A DNA stretch of 64,000 nucleotides from Salinigranum marinum (GTDB taxonomy: Archaea > Halobacteriota > Halobacteria > Halobacteriales > Haloferacaceae): the NCBI RefSeq assembly GCF_024228675.1, contig NZ_CP100461.1, positions 2,849,398-2,913,397 on the forward strand, read 5' to 3'. The position numbers and the translations under genes were made by a program. Shown piece by piece: positions 54,313 to 61,758 of the stretch (position 1 is its first letter; every line of letters starts with the position of its first letter). The notes under the pieces were generated by a model. That model was not told the DNA's origin and searched no databases. It was given only the letters and a program-made list of their open reading frames with translations.

Positions 54313-54587
54313 GCTACAAGGCGCGCCGAGTCAGGCGCGCCGACAACCCCTTTGCTTCTGCTGGAATCCGCCGAGCGAAGCGAGGTGGTACTTTCTGCAA
54401 GTGGCTCCTTAGCCACACCCCTAACGGAGAAGTGGGTACCCCGTGCCGAAGTTGCAGACGGACACGTTCGCAGCAGCTATTCAGTGCTCATGAACCACCG
54501 GTGAGTACCCACTACCTGAGCCAAAAACAAGCAAAAAGAACCGCTAAATGGAGTGTTGGATAGTGATGCCTCTCACCAGTCACTTCG
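54313..54587. other. Intergenic segment with hairpin and inverted repeat
   Basis: No gene supported. Just after the helicase stop, two copies of GGCGCGCC (54320-54327, 54334-54341) can form an 8-bp stem with a 6-nt loop, followed by a CCCCTTTG stretch; this may end the helicase transcript. Further right, AGTGGGTAC (54431-54439) and GTACCCACT (54505-54513) are a perfect 9-bp inverted repeat 65 bp apart. The DUF7845-like gene arrives convergently. Confidence 0.5.
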
Positions 54588-56819
54588 CTATCCGGGCTTT
54601 CCGAGCGCGTCAGCGAAGTTCTTCGGTGCGTACATCGTGCCGTCAACGAGCTTCACGACAGGCGCGAATTCGAACCCGAAGCGACGGATCCTCTCTCCCG
54701 TTACTTCGGCCCAGCGTGCAGCGCCTTCTCGAAGCAGTCTGCGCGCCTCGCGGAAGTCTGCCGGCCTGAATCCGACGTCTAACCGGTCCGGATCTGCTCC
54801 CTCGGTTTGCCGAATGCTGCCACCGTACCGGTCGAGCCACCGCGTCCACGGATCATCTCGCTCACCGTACGTCTCGGCACGGAACAGCCCATCCAAGGCT
54901 CCCTCAAGCCCCTCGTGGATGCTGTCTTTGACCGAGTCGATATACCCGGTCACCTCCTGGGCAATGTACTTCGAGGCGATCTGCACTTCGCCGTAGGTGT
55001 GCTCAACGACCGGCCCGAGCCGTTTTAGCGCTCGGTAGACCGTATCGATGTGAACACCGATAGCCTGCGCAAGGTCTTTCGGCGATGTCGTTCCTCCGTC
55101 TGTCAGGAGTGTGTCGACGAGTTCCGCGTCCGTCTCGTTCATCTGGCTCGCGATACCGAACACCTGAGCGTCCTGCTTCTCTTCGATCCTGGGTAGCCGG
55201 TCACGGAGGAGCTTCCGCCATCGGCTGGAGCCTTCGACTTCGAAGTAGTCGTCAGCCACGTAGAACTGCGAGTCTGGTCGGACCGGGATGTCCGACCACT
55301 CGAGAACGTTCAGCAGCGTCTCGTCCAGCTCGCGCTCGAGTTGGTCGAGATCGTCCCAGTACAACGTCTCGTCGTGGATCGAATTCTGGAACGAGACGCC
55401 AATCTTTGGATTCTCAAGCTCCGTTCCCTCCACCGCATCGGGATTCCGCATGTAGTAGTGCTTGATCTCTTTCGCAAGGGTGTGACCGCCGATGAGATCA
55501 CGTGCTCGCATCGATCCGATCGTCGCCGTGTGGTAGTGTCCAGGGCACTCTCTGTCGTCTCGGATCGTCTTGGCATACCCCTCGCGGTCACCGGACAGCA
55601 GCAGCGAGATCCGGTGAATCGTCCCATCGTAGGCGATGACCCTGCCCGTCTTTCCATCTGTGACTCGAACGTACAGCTCTGCGTCGACGATATTCGAGGA
55701 CGAATGTGCTGCTTCGGGTGCGAAATCTTCCGGGTAGATCGGGGTGGGACTGTTGAAGCGGAACCCTTGCCTGTCAGCCAGCGATGCTAACGCACGCTGC
55801 AGGATGTGGGGGTACTGCTCGAAGTCCCAGTTCGCCCCCTCCATCTCGATATCGTATCCCTCGATATCGCACGGGTTCGACATGGATCGAGCACCCTCGA
55901 CCGTCTCGATGTTAGGCCACCGCGGGGAGATACGGAAGTACGCCCGCTTACGCGCCTCTTTCTTCGCGTCCGACCACGAGGAGTACGCGTTCGGGTAGAC
56001 GTACACGAGATACTCGCGGACCTCGTCGAGACGGAAGCTTGGATCGTCGCGAGGCGCGATACCGCACCCTTTGAATCCGAATTCAACAGCCCAGTCGTCA
56101 CCGTCGATCTCGACATCGGTACGGAGACGACCGTGTTTCTCGAAGTCGTGCTCCTTCTGCAGGGAGTTGAGACCGAAGTAGGACCGAAGCGGGTTGTCGA
56201 GGTGCGAACAGTCCCATTTGAGATACGCGTGGAACTCGTGCGGCTGTGGATCGATAAAGAGCCTCGACGCCTCTTCTTCCTCGTCTTCAGCTTCACGTTC
56301 GACCTCCTGGTCGTTGAAGGATTCGTCCTCGACTGGCTCGCTCGTCTGCTCTCGATGCTGTGCTCGCTTCTGAGCTGTCTGGTACGCCTCACAGCCGTTC
56401 AGGTGAGCTTCGAGGTCTGCCCTTCGGGTGATGGGATGCTTGCAGTAGCGGCAGTGTGCGACGCGCTCGGATGGACAGGTCCCTTCGTGAGCGCTTGCGT
56501 CGAACTTGTCGTCGAGGCGGAGCCGACAGAATCGGCACTCTGCAACATGAGTCGACGTACGCGAGAAGGTCGGTCCGACAGAGCAGCGTCCGTTCGTCCG
56601 CTGGCTTGACTGTGCGTCGGCGGTGGTGAGCTCGCCCGTGTCCCGATTGGTCGACGAATCAGTGGTCTCAGGTTCCGGCTTGACCTGGTCTGACCCTGCA
56701 TCCTTCCTGAGAGCGTCTGCCTCGGGTTGGTCGACCGAGGATTCGATAGTGTCTCTGTCGTCGCTTGTGACGGCTTCAGCTGCATCGAGTTGGTCGAAGA
56801 GGTCGTCCGGGTCCGTCAC
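54588..56819 (-). CDS. DUF7845-like protein with N-terminal zinc fingers
   Basis: A 743-residue protein of a kind common on haloarchaeal integrated elements and plasmids (I recall DUF7845). Two zinc-finger-like motifs: ECRFCRLRLDDKFDASAHEG+TC (about 95-115) and HCRYCKHPITRRADLEAHL+NGC, then a long acidic linker. The C-terminal part has a helix-turn-helix (SPKDLAQAIGVHIDTVYRAL) and closing sequence EFAPVVKLVDGTMYAPKNFA. I chose GTG 56819 because it overlaps the stop of the preceding micro-ORF (GTGA) and has a weak GGGGTGG upstream. Function unknown; DNA binding is likely. Confidence 0.82.
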   Translation of the reverse strand: MTDPDDLFDQLDAAEAVTSDDRDTIESSVDQPEADALRKDAGSDQVKPEPETTDSSTNRDTGELTTADAQSSQRTNGRCSVGPTFSRTSTHVAECRFCRLRLDDKFDASAHEGTCPSERVAHCRYCKHPITRRADLEAHLNGCEAYQTAQKRAQHREQTSEPVEDESFNDQEVEREAEDEEEEASRLFIDPQPHEFHAYLKWDCSHLDNPLRSYFGLNSLQKEHDFEKHGRLRTDVEIDGDDWAVEFGFKGCGIAPRDDPSFRLDEVREYLVYVYPNAYSSWSDAKKEARKRAYFRISPRWPNIETVEGARSMSNPCDIEGYDIEMEGANWDFEQYPHILQRALASLADRQGFRFNSPTPIYPEDFAPEAAHSSSNIVDAELYVRVTDGKTGRVIAYDGTIHRISLLLSGDREGYAKTIRDDRECPGHYHTATIGSMRARDLIGGHTLAKEIKHYYMRNPDAVEGTELENPKIGVSFQNSIHDETLYWDDLDQLERELDETLLNVLEWSDIPVRPDSQFYVADDYFEVEGSSRWRKLLRDRLPRIEEKQDAQVFGIASQMNETDAELVDTLLTDGGTTSPKDLAQAIGVHIDTVYRALKRLGPVVEHTYGEVQIASKYIAQEVTGYIDSVKDSIHEGLEGALDGLFRAETYGERDDPWTRWLDRYGGSIRQTEGADPDRLDVGFRPADFREARRLLREGAARWAEVTGERIRRFGFEFAPVVKLVDGTMYAPKNFADALGKPG

Positions 56820-56893
56820 GCCGACCACCCCACTTCAATGGTCGGTGAATTGGCGGCGTAACGCTCAATTGGCCCGGCACAGACGTTACACAC
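56816..56893 (-). CDS. Micro-ORF with CxxC, coupled to the DUF7845-like gene
   Basis: A 25-residue frame beginning MCNVCAGPIERYAANSPTIE (GTG start). A consensus Shine-Dalgarno (minus-strand GGAGGT, plus-strand 56902-56907) sits 8 bases before the GTG. The stop overlaps the DUF7845-like GTG (GTGA), and the start overlaps the previous micro-ORF stop by 8 bp. It may be a leader peptide or a half zinc-knuckle; being so short, coding status rests on the Shine-Dalgarno and overlaps. Confidence 0.55.
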   Translation of the reverse strand: MCNVCAGPIERYAANSPTIEVGWSA

Positions 56894-57026
56894 GGCCGAC
56901 CACCTCCTGGGGAACCCGCGTGGTCCCCCTGGTTGGTCGGTGCGCGCCAATAAATTGGAGCGAAAAGCCGGTGAGGGCAGATGCCTTGGAACAGTTGAAG
57001 GCCCTCACGGGTGGTTTTCGCGTCAC
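56886..57026 (-). CDS. Micro-ORF, basic 46-residue peptide
   Basis: A GTG-started frame encoding TRKPPVRAFNCSKASALTGF and a basic tail (GAHRPTRGTTRVPQEVVGRV). It has a strong Shine-Dalgarno (minus-strand GGAGGT, plus 57034-57039) 7 bases before GTG 57026. It overlaps the stop of the Cys-rich micro-ORF upstream (GTGA) and the start of the next downstream. Its net charge is basic, unusual for a haloarchaeon, suggesting nucleic-acid or ribosome contact, or a non-functional coupling peptide. Confidence 0.5.
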   Translation of the reverse strand: MTRKPPVRAFNCSKASALTGFSLQFIGAHRPTRGTTRVPQEVVGRV

Positions 57027-57142
57027 GGCTGACACCTCCCGTCCTCGAGCGCCGCGCAGCGCTTCCAAGGATAGTCGATTGCACAGCCGCAGAACTCACA
57101 GATGGGTGGGTCGCGGTCGATGCCGTCCAGACGGACGATCAC
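57023..57142 (-). CDS. Cys-rich micro-protein (39 residues)
   Basis: A GTG-started frame with ICEFCGCAIDYPWKRCAALE and a final Cys near DGRCQP, five cysteines in about 23 residues, giving a plausible single zinc site. The Shine-Dalgarno GGAGGT (plus 57150-57155) lies 7 bases upstream of the start. Its stop overlaps the next micro-ORF start as GTGA. Small zinc proteins are abundant in haloarchaea, so this one is the most likely of the chain to be functional. Confidence 0.65.
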   Translation of the reverse strand: MIVRLDGIDRDPPICEFCGCAIDYPWKRCAALEDGRCQP

Positions 57143-57404
57143 GTCGACCACCTCCGTTCCCTCACAGGATCGCAAGCAAACGGCGACCCGCGCTTGTTTT
57201 CCTGATGAACTCCCTTCTGCGAGGGAGCGTTCTCAAGCCCAGAAATGGCGAATCCGGCCGAATCAGAGTCCCTACCTTGCGGTCGTGAACCCTGAGTATA
57301 ACTGAGGAACAGTAGTGGACTCGCCGGGAGTCCCGCGAGCGAGCGCAGCGAGCGAGTGGGACTACGGCGAGTCCACGACTGAGCGAACGAAGTGAGTGAA
57401 GAAG
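57143..57404. other. Right boundary region of the element, no firm gene
   Basis: Contains the Shine-Dalgarno of the micro-ORF chain, a possible leader frame ending at 57139 without a clear start, an AT-rich patch near 57294-57306 that could be a promoter for the minus-strand chain, and the partial tRNA repeat and hairpin at 57315-57376. I see no other gene. Confidence 0.5.
57315..57376. repeat. Partial tRNA-Ala 3' repeat forming a 62-nt hairpin
   Basis: GTGGACTCGCCGGGA (57315-57329) repeats the tRNA-Ala 3' end at 57404-57418 in the same orientation. Its first 12 bases also pair with CGGCGAGTCCAC at 57365-57376; AGTCCC (57329-57334) and GGGACT (57358-57363) extend the stem around a GCGAGCGAGCG-rich loop. 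It may be a leftover attachment site from an earlier integration or a processing/termination hairpin for the tRNA transcript. Confidence 0.6.
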
Positions 57405-57476
57405 TGGACTCGCCGGGATTTGAACCCGGGGCCTCTTCCTTGCGAAGGAAGCGATCTGCCACTGATCTACGAGCCC
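57405..57476 (-). tRNA. tRNA-Ala (CGC anticodon)
   Basis: The minus strand folds into a cloverleaf of 72 nt without encoded CCA. The acceptor stem GGGCTCG pairs with CGAGTCC and includes the G3-U70 wobble, the alanine identity element. The anticodon arm is CTTCC-TTCGCAA-GGAAG, reading GCG codons. The T arm is CCGGG-TTCAAAT-CCCGG. The 3' part contains the 12-bp sequence repeated at 27658, making this the integration target; the gene is intact. It lies downstream of rpsJ on the same strand. Confidence 0.95.
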
Positions 57477-57656
57477 GCATTCCCACGCAGTCGGTGGGTC
57501 GACTTGTACCTTCTGTTTCTGCGTCGTCTCGACGTCGAACGCGAAACTGAAGAGCGGCAGACGGCGCACCTTAGCGCCGCGTCGCGACTCTGCCAGCCGG
57601 TCGGATCGCACGTCGGTGCCGGCAGCGACCGGCACACGGGTTGCGGTCCGACCGTC

Positions 57657-57965
57657 TCAGTCCTCGAGGACGATCTCGATCGAGACGTCGTTGGGGACCT
57701 GGATGCGCATCAGCTGACGCAGCGCGCGTTCGTCGGCGTCGATATCGATCAGACGCTTGTGGACGCGCATCTCCCAGTGCTCCCAGGTCGCCGTCCCCTC
57801 GCCGTCGGGGGACTTCCGAGTGGGAACCTCCAGTGTCTTCGTCGGCAGCGGGATCGGCCCGCTGAGGTTGACCCCGGTCTTGTTGGCGATCTCGCGGACG
57901 TCGCCGCAGATGTTGTCGAGGTCCTCGGGACTCGTACCGGCGAGTCGGACGCGTGCCTGCTGCAT
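57657..57965 (-). CDS. rpsJ: Ribosomal protein S10 (uS10)
   Basis: A 102-residue protein starting [20 protein letters not shown] with [20 protein letters not shown], the exposed loop that contacts 16S rRNA in the 30S head, and a C-terminal [18 protein letters not shown]. Length is typical of archaeal S10. It begins 3 bp after the EF-1 alpha stop and is cotranscribed with it, the usual archaeal arrangement. Confidence 0.97.
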   Translation of the reverse strand: MQQARVRLAGTSPEDLDNICGDVREIANKTGVNLSGPIPLPTKTLEVPTRKSPDGEGTATWEHWEMRVHKRLIDIDADERALRQLMRIQVPNDVSIEIVLED

Positions 57966-57968
57966 CTG

Positions 57969-59234
57969 TTATCGCTCGTTGACCTCGAGCACCTTGCCGG
58001 CGGCGATGGTCTGGCCCATGTCGCGGATGGCGAAGCTCCCGAGCTCGGGAATCTCGCCCGAGGGCTCGATCGAGAGCGGCTTCTGGGGGCGCACGGTGAC
58101 GACCGCGGCGTCACCCGACTTGATGAAGTCGGGGTTCTCCTCGGCGACCTCGCCCGTCTTGGGGTTGATCTTCTGGTCGATGGCCTCGATGGTACACGCG
58201 ACCTGCGCGGTGTGGGCGTGGAACACCGGCGTGTAGCCCGCGGTGATGACCGAGGGGTGCTGCATCACGACGATCTGGGCCTTGAACGTCTCGGCGACCG
58301 TCGGCGGGTCGTCGGCGGGGCCGCAGACGTCGCCACGGCGGATATCGTCCTTGCCGACGCCGCGGACGTTGAAGCCGACGTTGTCGCCGGGACCGGCCTG
58401 GGGCACCTCTTCGTGGTGCATCTCGACCGTTTTCACTTCACCACCCACGTCAGATGGCTGGAAGGAGACGTTGTCGCCGGGCTGCATGATCCCCGTCTCG
58501 ATCCGACCGACCGGGACCGTCCCGATGCCGGAGATGGTGTAGACGTCCTGGATGGGGAGACGGAGCGGCGCGTCCGTCGGCGGCTCCGGCGCCGGCAGGT
58601 CGTTGAGGGCTTCGAGCAGGGTCGGCCCGTCGTACCAGTCCATCGTGCCGGACTTCTCGGCGACGTTGTCGCCCTCGAACGCCGAGATGGGGACGAACGT
58701 GGCGTCGTCGGACTTGAAGCGGACCTGCTTGAGGAGCTTCTGGACCTCCTCCTTTACGTCGTTGTAGGTGTCCTCGCTGTAGTCGACGACGTCCATCTTG
58801 TTGACGCCGATGATGAGCTCGTTGATCCCCAGCGTGCGTGCGAGGAAGACGTGCTCGCGGGTCTGCGGCGCGACGCCGTCGTCGGCGGCGACGACGAGCA
58901 CGGCGTTGTCGGCCTGCGAGGCACCCGTGATCATGTTCTTCACGAAGTCACGGTGGCCCGGACAGTCGACGATGGTGAAGTAGTACTCGTCGGTGTCGAA
59001 CTCTTGGTGGGCGATGTCGATGGTGACCCCGCGCTCGCGCTCCTCGGCGAGGTTGTCCATCACGTAGGCGAACTCGAAGCCGCCCTTGCCCTTCTCTTCG
59101 GCTTCCTCTCGGTACTGCTCGATGACGTGCTCGGGTACGGAGCCTGTCTCGAACAGGAGGCGGCCGACCAGCGTACTCTTTCCGTGGTCAACGTGGCCGA
59201 TGATGGCCAGGTTCTGATGCGGTTTGTCACTCAT
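57969..59234 (-). CDS. tuf: Translation elongation factor EF-1 alpha
   Basis: A 421-residue GTPase delivering aminoacyl-tRNA to the ribosome. G1 is [17 protein letters not shown]2 lies in [16 protein letters not shown]3 is [15 protein letters not shown], and G4 is [12 protein letters not shown]. The three-domain length and the archaeal 12-13 residue insert ([12 protein letters not shown]) are normal. It starts at ATG 59234 and leads the tuf-rpsJ operon. Confidence 0.98.
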   Translation of the reverse strand: MSDKPHQNLAIIGHVDHGKSTLVGRLLFETGSVPEHVIEQYREEAEEKGKGGFEFAYVMDNLAEERERGVTIDIAHQEFDTDEYYFTIVDCPGHRDFVKNMITGASQADNAVLVVAADDGVAPQTREHVFLARTLGINELIIGVNKMDVVDYSEDTYNDVKEEVQKLLKQVRFKSDDATFVPISAFEGDNVAEKSGTMDWYDGPTLLEALNDLPAPEPPTDAPLRLPIQDVYTISGIGTVPVGRIETGIMQPGDNVSFQPSDVGGEVKTVEMHHEEVPQAGPGDNVGFNVRGVGKDDIRRGDVCGPADDPPTVAETFKAQIVVMQHPSVITAGYTPVFHAHTAQVACTIEAIDQKINPKTGEVAEENPDFIKSGDAAVVTVRPQKPLSIEPSGEIPELGSFAIRDMGQTIAAGKVLEVNER

Positions 59235-59567
59235 GGTGAAGTCACGCGCTAAGGCGCTCTGTGGGGGACTTTTGCCTGTAACACCTAAAACGATTTCGAT
59301 ACGCTACACGGCCGAATACGGCGCTGTCAGGCGGTTTGTGCCCCGTCCGCATACGTCACAGCGGCGGTCCGGTGGCAGGTAAAAATCGACCCACTGCGGT
59401 CGACACGCTTCCCCCACGGCTCGGTCTCGTTCTGTCTCGTTCGCGCGCCGATGCGCCGGGTCGCGTCGACACTGACGGACGGCCGACTGTCCGACGAACG
59501 AGCGAGAGGAACCGAACGTGGAGCCGCCGCCATGGACGGCGGCCGTGACGATGCCGGTGCCGCCGGC
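59235..59567. other. Intergenic region upstream of tuf
   Basis: No gene supported. It holds the tuf promoter region (AT-rich CCTAAAACGATTTCG about 55 bp upstream of the start) and, at 59381-59385, AAAAA on the plus strand, i.e. a T-tract for minus-strand transcripts arriving from the homoserine dehydrogenase gene, a plausible archaeal terminator. Confidence 0.45.
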
Positions 59568-60527
59568 TTACCGTTCGAGCCGTCCGACGTCAGCGAGTAC
59601 CGCGGTGGCGGTCTCCGGCCCGCCGGCACCGCGCCCGCTGACGTTCAGCTGGCCGGCGTGTCGGGTTTCCAGCTGGACGATGTTCTGCGTGCCCGTCACG
59701 GCGAGCGCGCCGTGCTGTGGGACGAGCCGCGGGCCGACCCGAACCCGCTCCGGCGTCGCCTCCGCGATGAGCCGGATCGTCCGACCGTCCTCCGTCGCGA
59801 GGTCGAGCGCGCTGCCGGGAATCGCCTTGATCCCCTCCACGTCGGCGTCCGCCAGCGTGAACTCCTCGCCGCCGCGCGCCTCGCTCAGCACGTTCGCGAG
59901 GATGACACATTTCAGCGCCGCGTCGGTCCCCTCGACGTCGAACGACGGGTCGGCCTCGGCGACACCGAGGTCCTGTGCCTCCGCGAGGACGTGCTCGTAC
60001 CCCAGGCCTTCGGCGGCCATCCGCGAGAGAACGAAGTTCGCCGTCCCGTTCAACACGCCGCGTGCGGCGGCGATGTGGCCGGGACCGTAGTCGTCGATGG
60101 TCGACAGCACCGGCATCGCCCCGCCGACGGTCGCCTCGAACAACACCCGCCCGTCGCTGTCCGCCTCGGTCCGCCTGAGATCGCGGTAGCGTTCCGCGAC
60201 CGGCCCCTTGTTCGCGAGCACGACGTGGCGGTCCCGTTCGAGCGCCGTTCGGACGTGTGAGAAGCCGGGGTCGGCGTCCCCGAGCGTCGTCGGCGTCGCC
60301 TCGACGAGCACGTCGTAGTCGGCCGCGAGCGCGTCCGCCGGATCGCCGTCGCCGACGACGCCCTCCAGTTCCTTCCGGTCGAGCGCCGCCGCGCCGTCGA
60401 TCCCGTCGCCGTCGACGGCCGCCGACGACGAGTCCGCGAACGCGACCACCCTGTGCCCGTACGCGGCGGCGAGATCGACGACGTTGCCGCCGACCGCGCC
60501 CGCGCCGAGCACCGCGAGCCGCATCAT
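59568..60527 (-). CDS. hom: Homoserine dehydrogenase
   Basis: A 319-residue enzyme reducing aspartate semialdehyde to homoserine (threonine and methionine synthesis). The N-terminal NAD(P) Rossmann motif is LAVLGAGAVGGNVVDLAA; LANKGPVAERYRDL and the catalytic-domain signature RGVLNGTANFVLSRMAAEGL are present, as is a Lys in TDAALKCVILANVL. It lacks a C-terminal ACT domain; the upstream, overlapping gene (ATGA at 60524-60527) encodes one separately. ATG 60524 is an equally possible start. Confidence 0.94.
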   Translation of the reverse strand: MMRLAVLGAGAVGGNVVDLAAAYGHRVVAFADSSSAAVDGDGIDGAAALDRKELEGVVGDGDPADALAADYDVLVEATPTTLGDADPGFSHVRTALERDRHVVLANKGPVAERYRDLRRTEADSDGRVLFEATVGGAMPVLSTIDDYGPGHIAAARGVLNGTANFVLSRMAAEGLGYEHVLAEAQDLGVAEADPSFDVEGTDAALKCVILANVLSEARGGEEFTLADADVEGIKAIPGSALDLATEDGRTIRLIAEATPERVRVGPRLVPQHGALAVTGTQNIVQLETRHAGQLNVSGRGAGGPETATAVLADVGRLER

Positions 60528-61129
60528 TTCGAGCCCTCCGTCAGCGGCTCGATGACGTGGAGTTCCTTGTCGGCGGCGATCTCCCGGACCAACGCGAGCG
60601 CGTTCTCCGTCTCGCCCGGCCGGGTCGCCAGCCGGAGCCGCGCGCTCGACGGCTGGTCGGTCCCTTCGGGGGCCGACAGCGACAGATCCGACAGCGACGC
60701 CTCCGTCGACCGCTCGATCCGGTGGAGCGTGTCGGAGAGGTCGGTGTCGACCAGATGTCCGACGAGCAGGATGTTCAGCTCCTCGCCGTACCGCTCCGCA
60801 CCCGCCTGGATGACGGTGATGCCCTCCGTCCGGAGCGCGTCGACGATCCCCTCGAACCGGTCCGGCGGGCACTCGAGATCGACCTCGACGGGGATCCGCC
60901 CGCGCGGGGTGATGTTCCCACGTTCGTGGAAGATCGACAGGAGGTTGCCGCCGTTCTCCGCGATGGGTTTGAGCGCGGCGAGCAACTGCCCCGGTTCGTC
61001 GGCGAGTTCCAACCGGACCGTGTGCGCCTGCGGCCGTTCGCCCCCGTCGGTCTCCTGTCGGGCCTCGGCGTCCGCGTCGGCGACGCCCGCCTCCTCCCGA
61101 GCCGCGTCGTTCCGGGCGGCGTCCGTCAT
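60524..61129 (-). CDS. ACT-domain regulatory protein coupled to homoserine dehydrogenase
   Basis: A 201-residue protein. After a disordered acidic N-terminus (MTDAARNDAAREEAG) comes an ACT domain (about 40-115: TVRLELADEPGQLLAALKPI, SIFHERGNITPRGRIPVEV), then a second ACT-like region (ILLVGHLVDTDLSDTLHRIE, LRLATRPGETENALALV). ACT domains bind amino acids. Its coupling to hom suggests allosteric control of that enzyme by threonine or methionine in trans, an inference from context. Confidence 0.9.
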   Translation of the reverse strand: MTDAARNDAAREEAGVADADAEARQETDGGERPQAHTVRLELADEPGQLLAALKPIAENGGNLLSIFHERGNITPRGRIPVEVDLECPPDRFEGIVDALRTEGITVIQAGAERYGEELNILLVGHLVDTDLSDTLHRIERSTEASLSDLSLSAPEGTDQPSSARLRLATRPGETENALALVREIAADKELHVIEPLTEGSK

Positions 61130-61419
61130 CGGCTCACCCCCCTCGGCGGGAGGGTACGACTCCCTCCTGTTGTCCCCGGCAGGGAGCCCGCTGGTCGTCG
61201 CTCCGTGCCGATGCGTCTCGGGGAGTACGTACCCGTTCGCATGGTAACGAGGTGTTCTTGGTCCCGATATAAGCCTCCGTCGGTTGCGAACCGTCATGAG
61301 ACCGTAAGCGGGCGGTCATACTGTCGGCTGTAACCGTTTCAAACTATTCGGCACCCAGGTGGCCGAAACGCGCTGTGGACGTACAGCCGACAGTATCAGT
61401 TCGCCACCGCCGACGCCCG
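61130..61419. other. Intergenic region with palindromic element
   Basis: No gene supported. It contains the promoter region of the ACT-domain gene (an AT-rich ATATAAG patch at 61268-61274) and the inverted-repeat element at 61318-61396. Confidence 0.45.
61318..61396. repeat. Perfect 15-bp inverted repeat element (79 bp)
   Basis: ATACTGTCGGCTGTA (61318-61332) is the exact reverse complement of TACAGCCGACAGTAT (61382-61396). The 49-bp interior contains further pairing (GTTTC...GAAAC, CGGC...GCCG), so the whole segment can form a long hairpin. This is the structure of a small non-autonomous element or a terminator/attenuator between the small membrane-protein gene and the ACT-domain gene. Confidence 0.7.
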
Positions 61420-61734
61420 TCACCCCGAGGACCCCCGGGAGGCGCTGTGCATCCACAGCACGCTCCCCAGGACGACGACGCCGAGGAGGTTCCACACGGA
61501 GATGCGGACCGCGTTCGCGGTCGAAAATCACTCCGGTGGAGCAGAGACCCCGAGACCGCCAGCCCGAGACAGACGACCGAGCGCCGAGAGCGTGACGCCG
61601 AGCGGCGGTCGTCCGCCGACGACGAGCGGCGTGATGTTCGATGTCAAAAGCACGATCCCCGAGAGTATCAGGAGAGAGTCCGCCCACGATCGAACGCGAA
61701 GCGGGCCGACGACGGAACCGGGGCGGTCCGTCAC
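61420..61734 (-). pseudogene. Small two-TM membrane protein with an in-frame stop
   Basis: ATG 61734 opens a frame with a clear hydrophobic helix (ADSLLILSGIVLLTSNITPL) that stops at TGA (61528-61530). The same frame then continues without another stop for 35 codons and includes a second helix-like stretch (VRISVWNLLGVVVLGSVLWM) before TGA at 61420. Together the halves look like one 104-residue two-helix haloarchaeal protein interrupted by a nonsense mutation. Alternatively the first 68 residues are the whole gene. Confidence 0.5.
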
Positions 61735-61758
61735 ACTGCGGCGGAAGCCGCGTGGGCG

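Noticed and set aside
57139-57486. Additional upstream member of the micro-ORF chain
   Set aside because: The frame ends with a GTGA overlap at 57139 but has no convincing start codon or Shine-Dalgarno and runs through the tRNA.
57396-59252. Long plus-strand frame (618 codons) opposite EF-1 alpha
   Set aside because: Shadow of the codon usage of EF-1 alpha and S10 on the other strand; it even runs through the tRNA.
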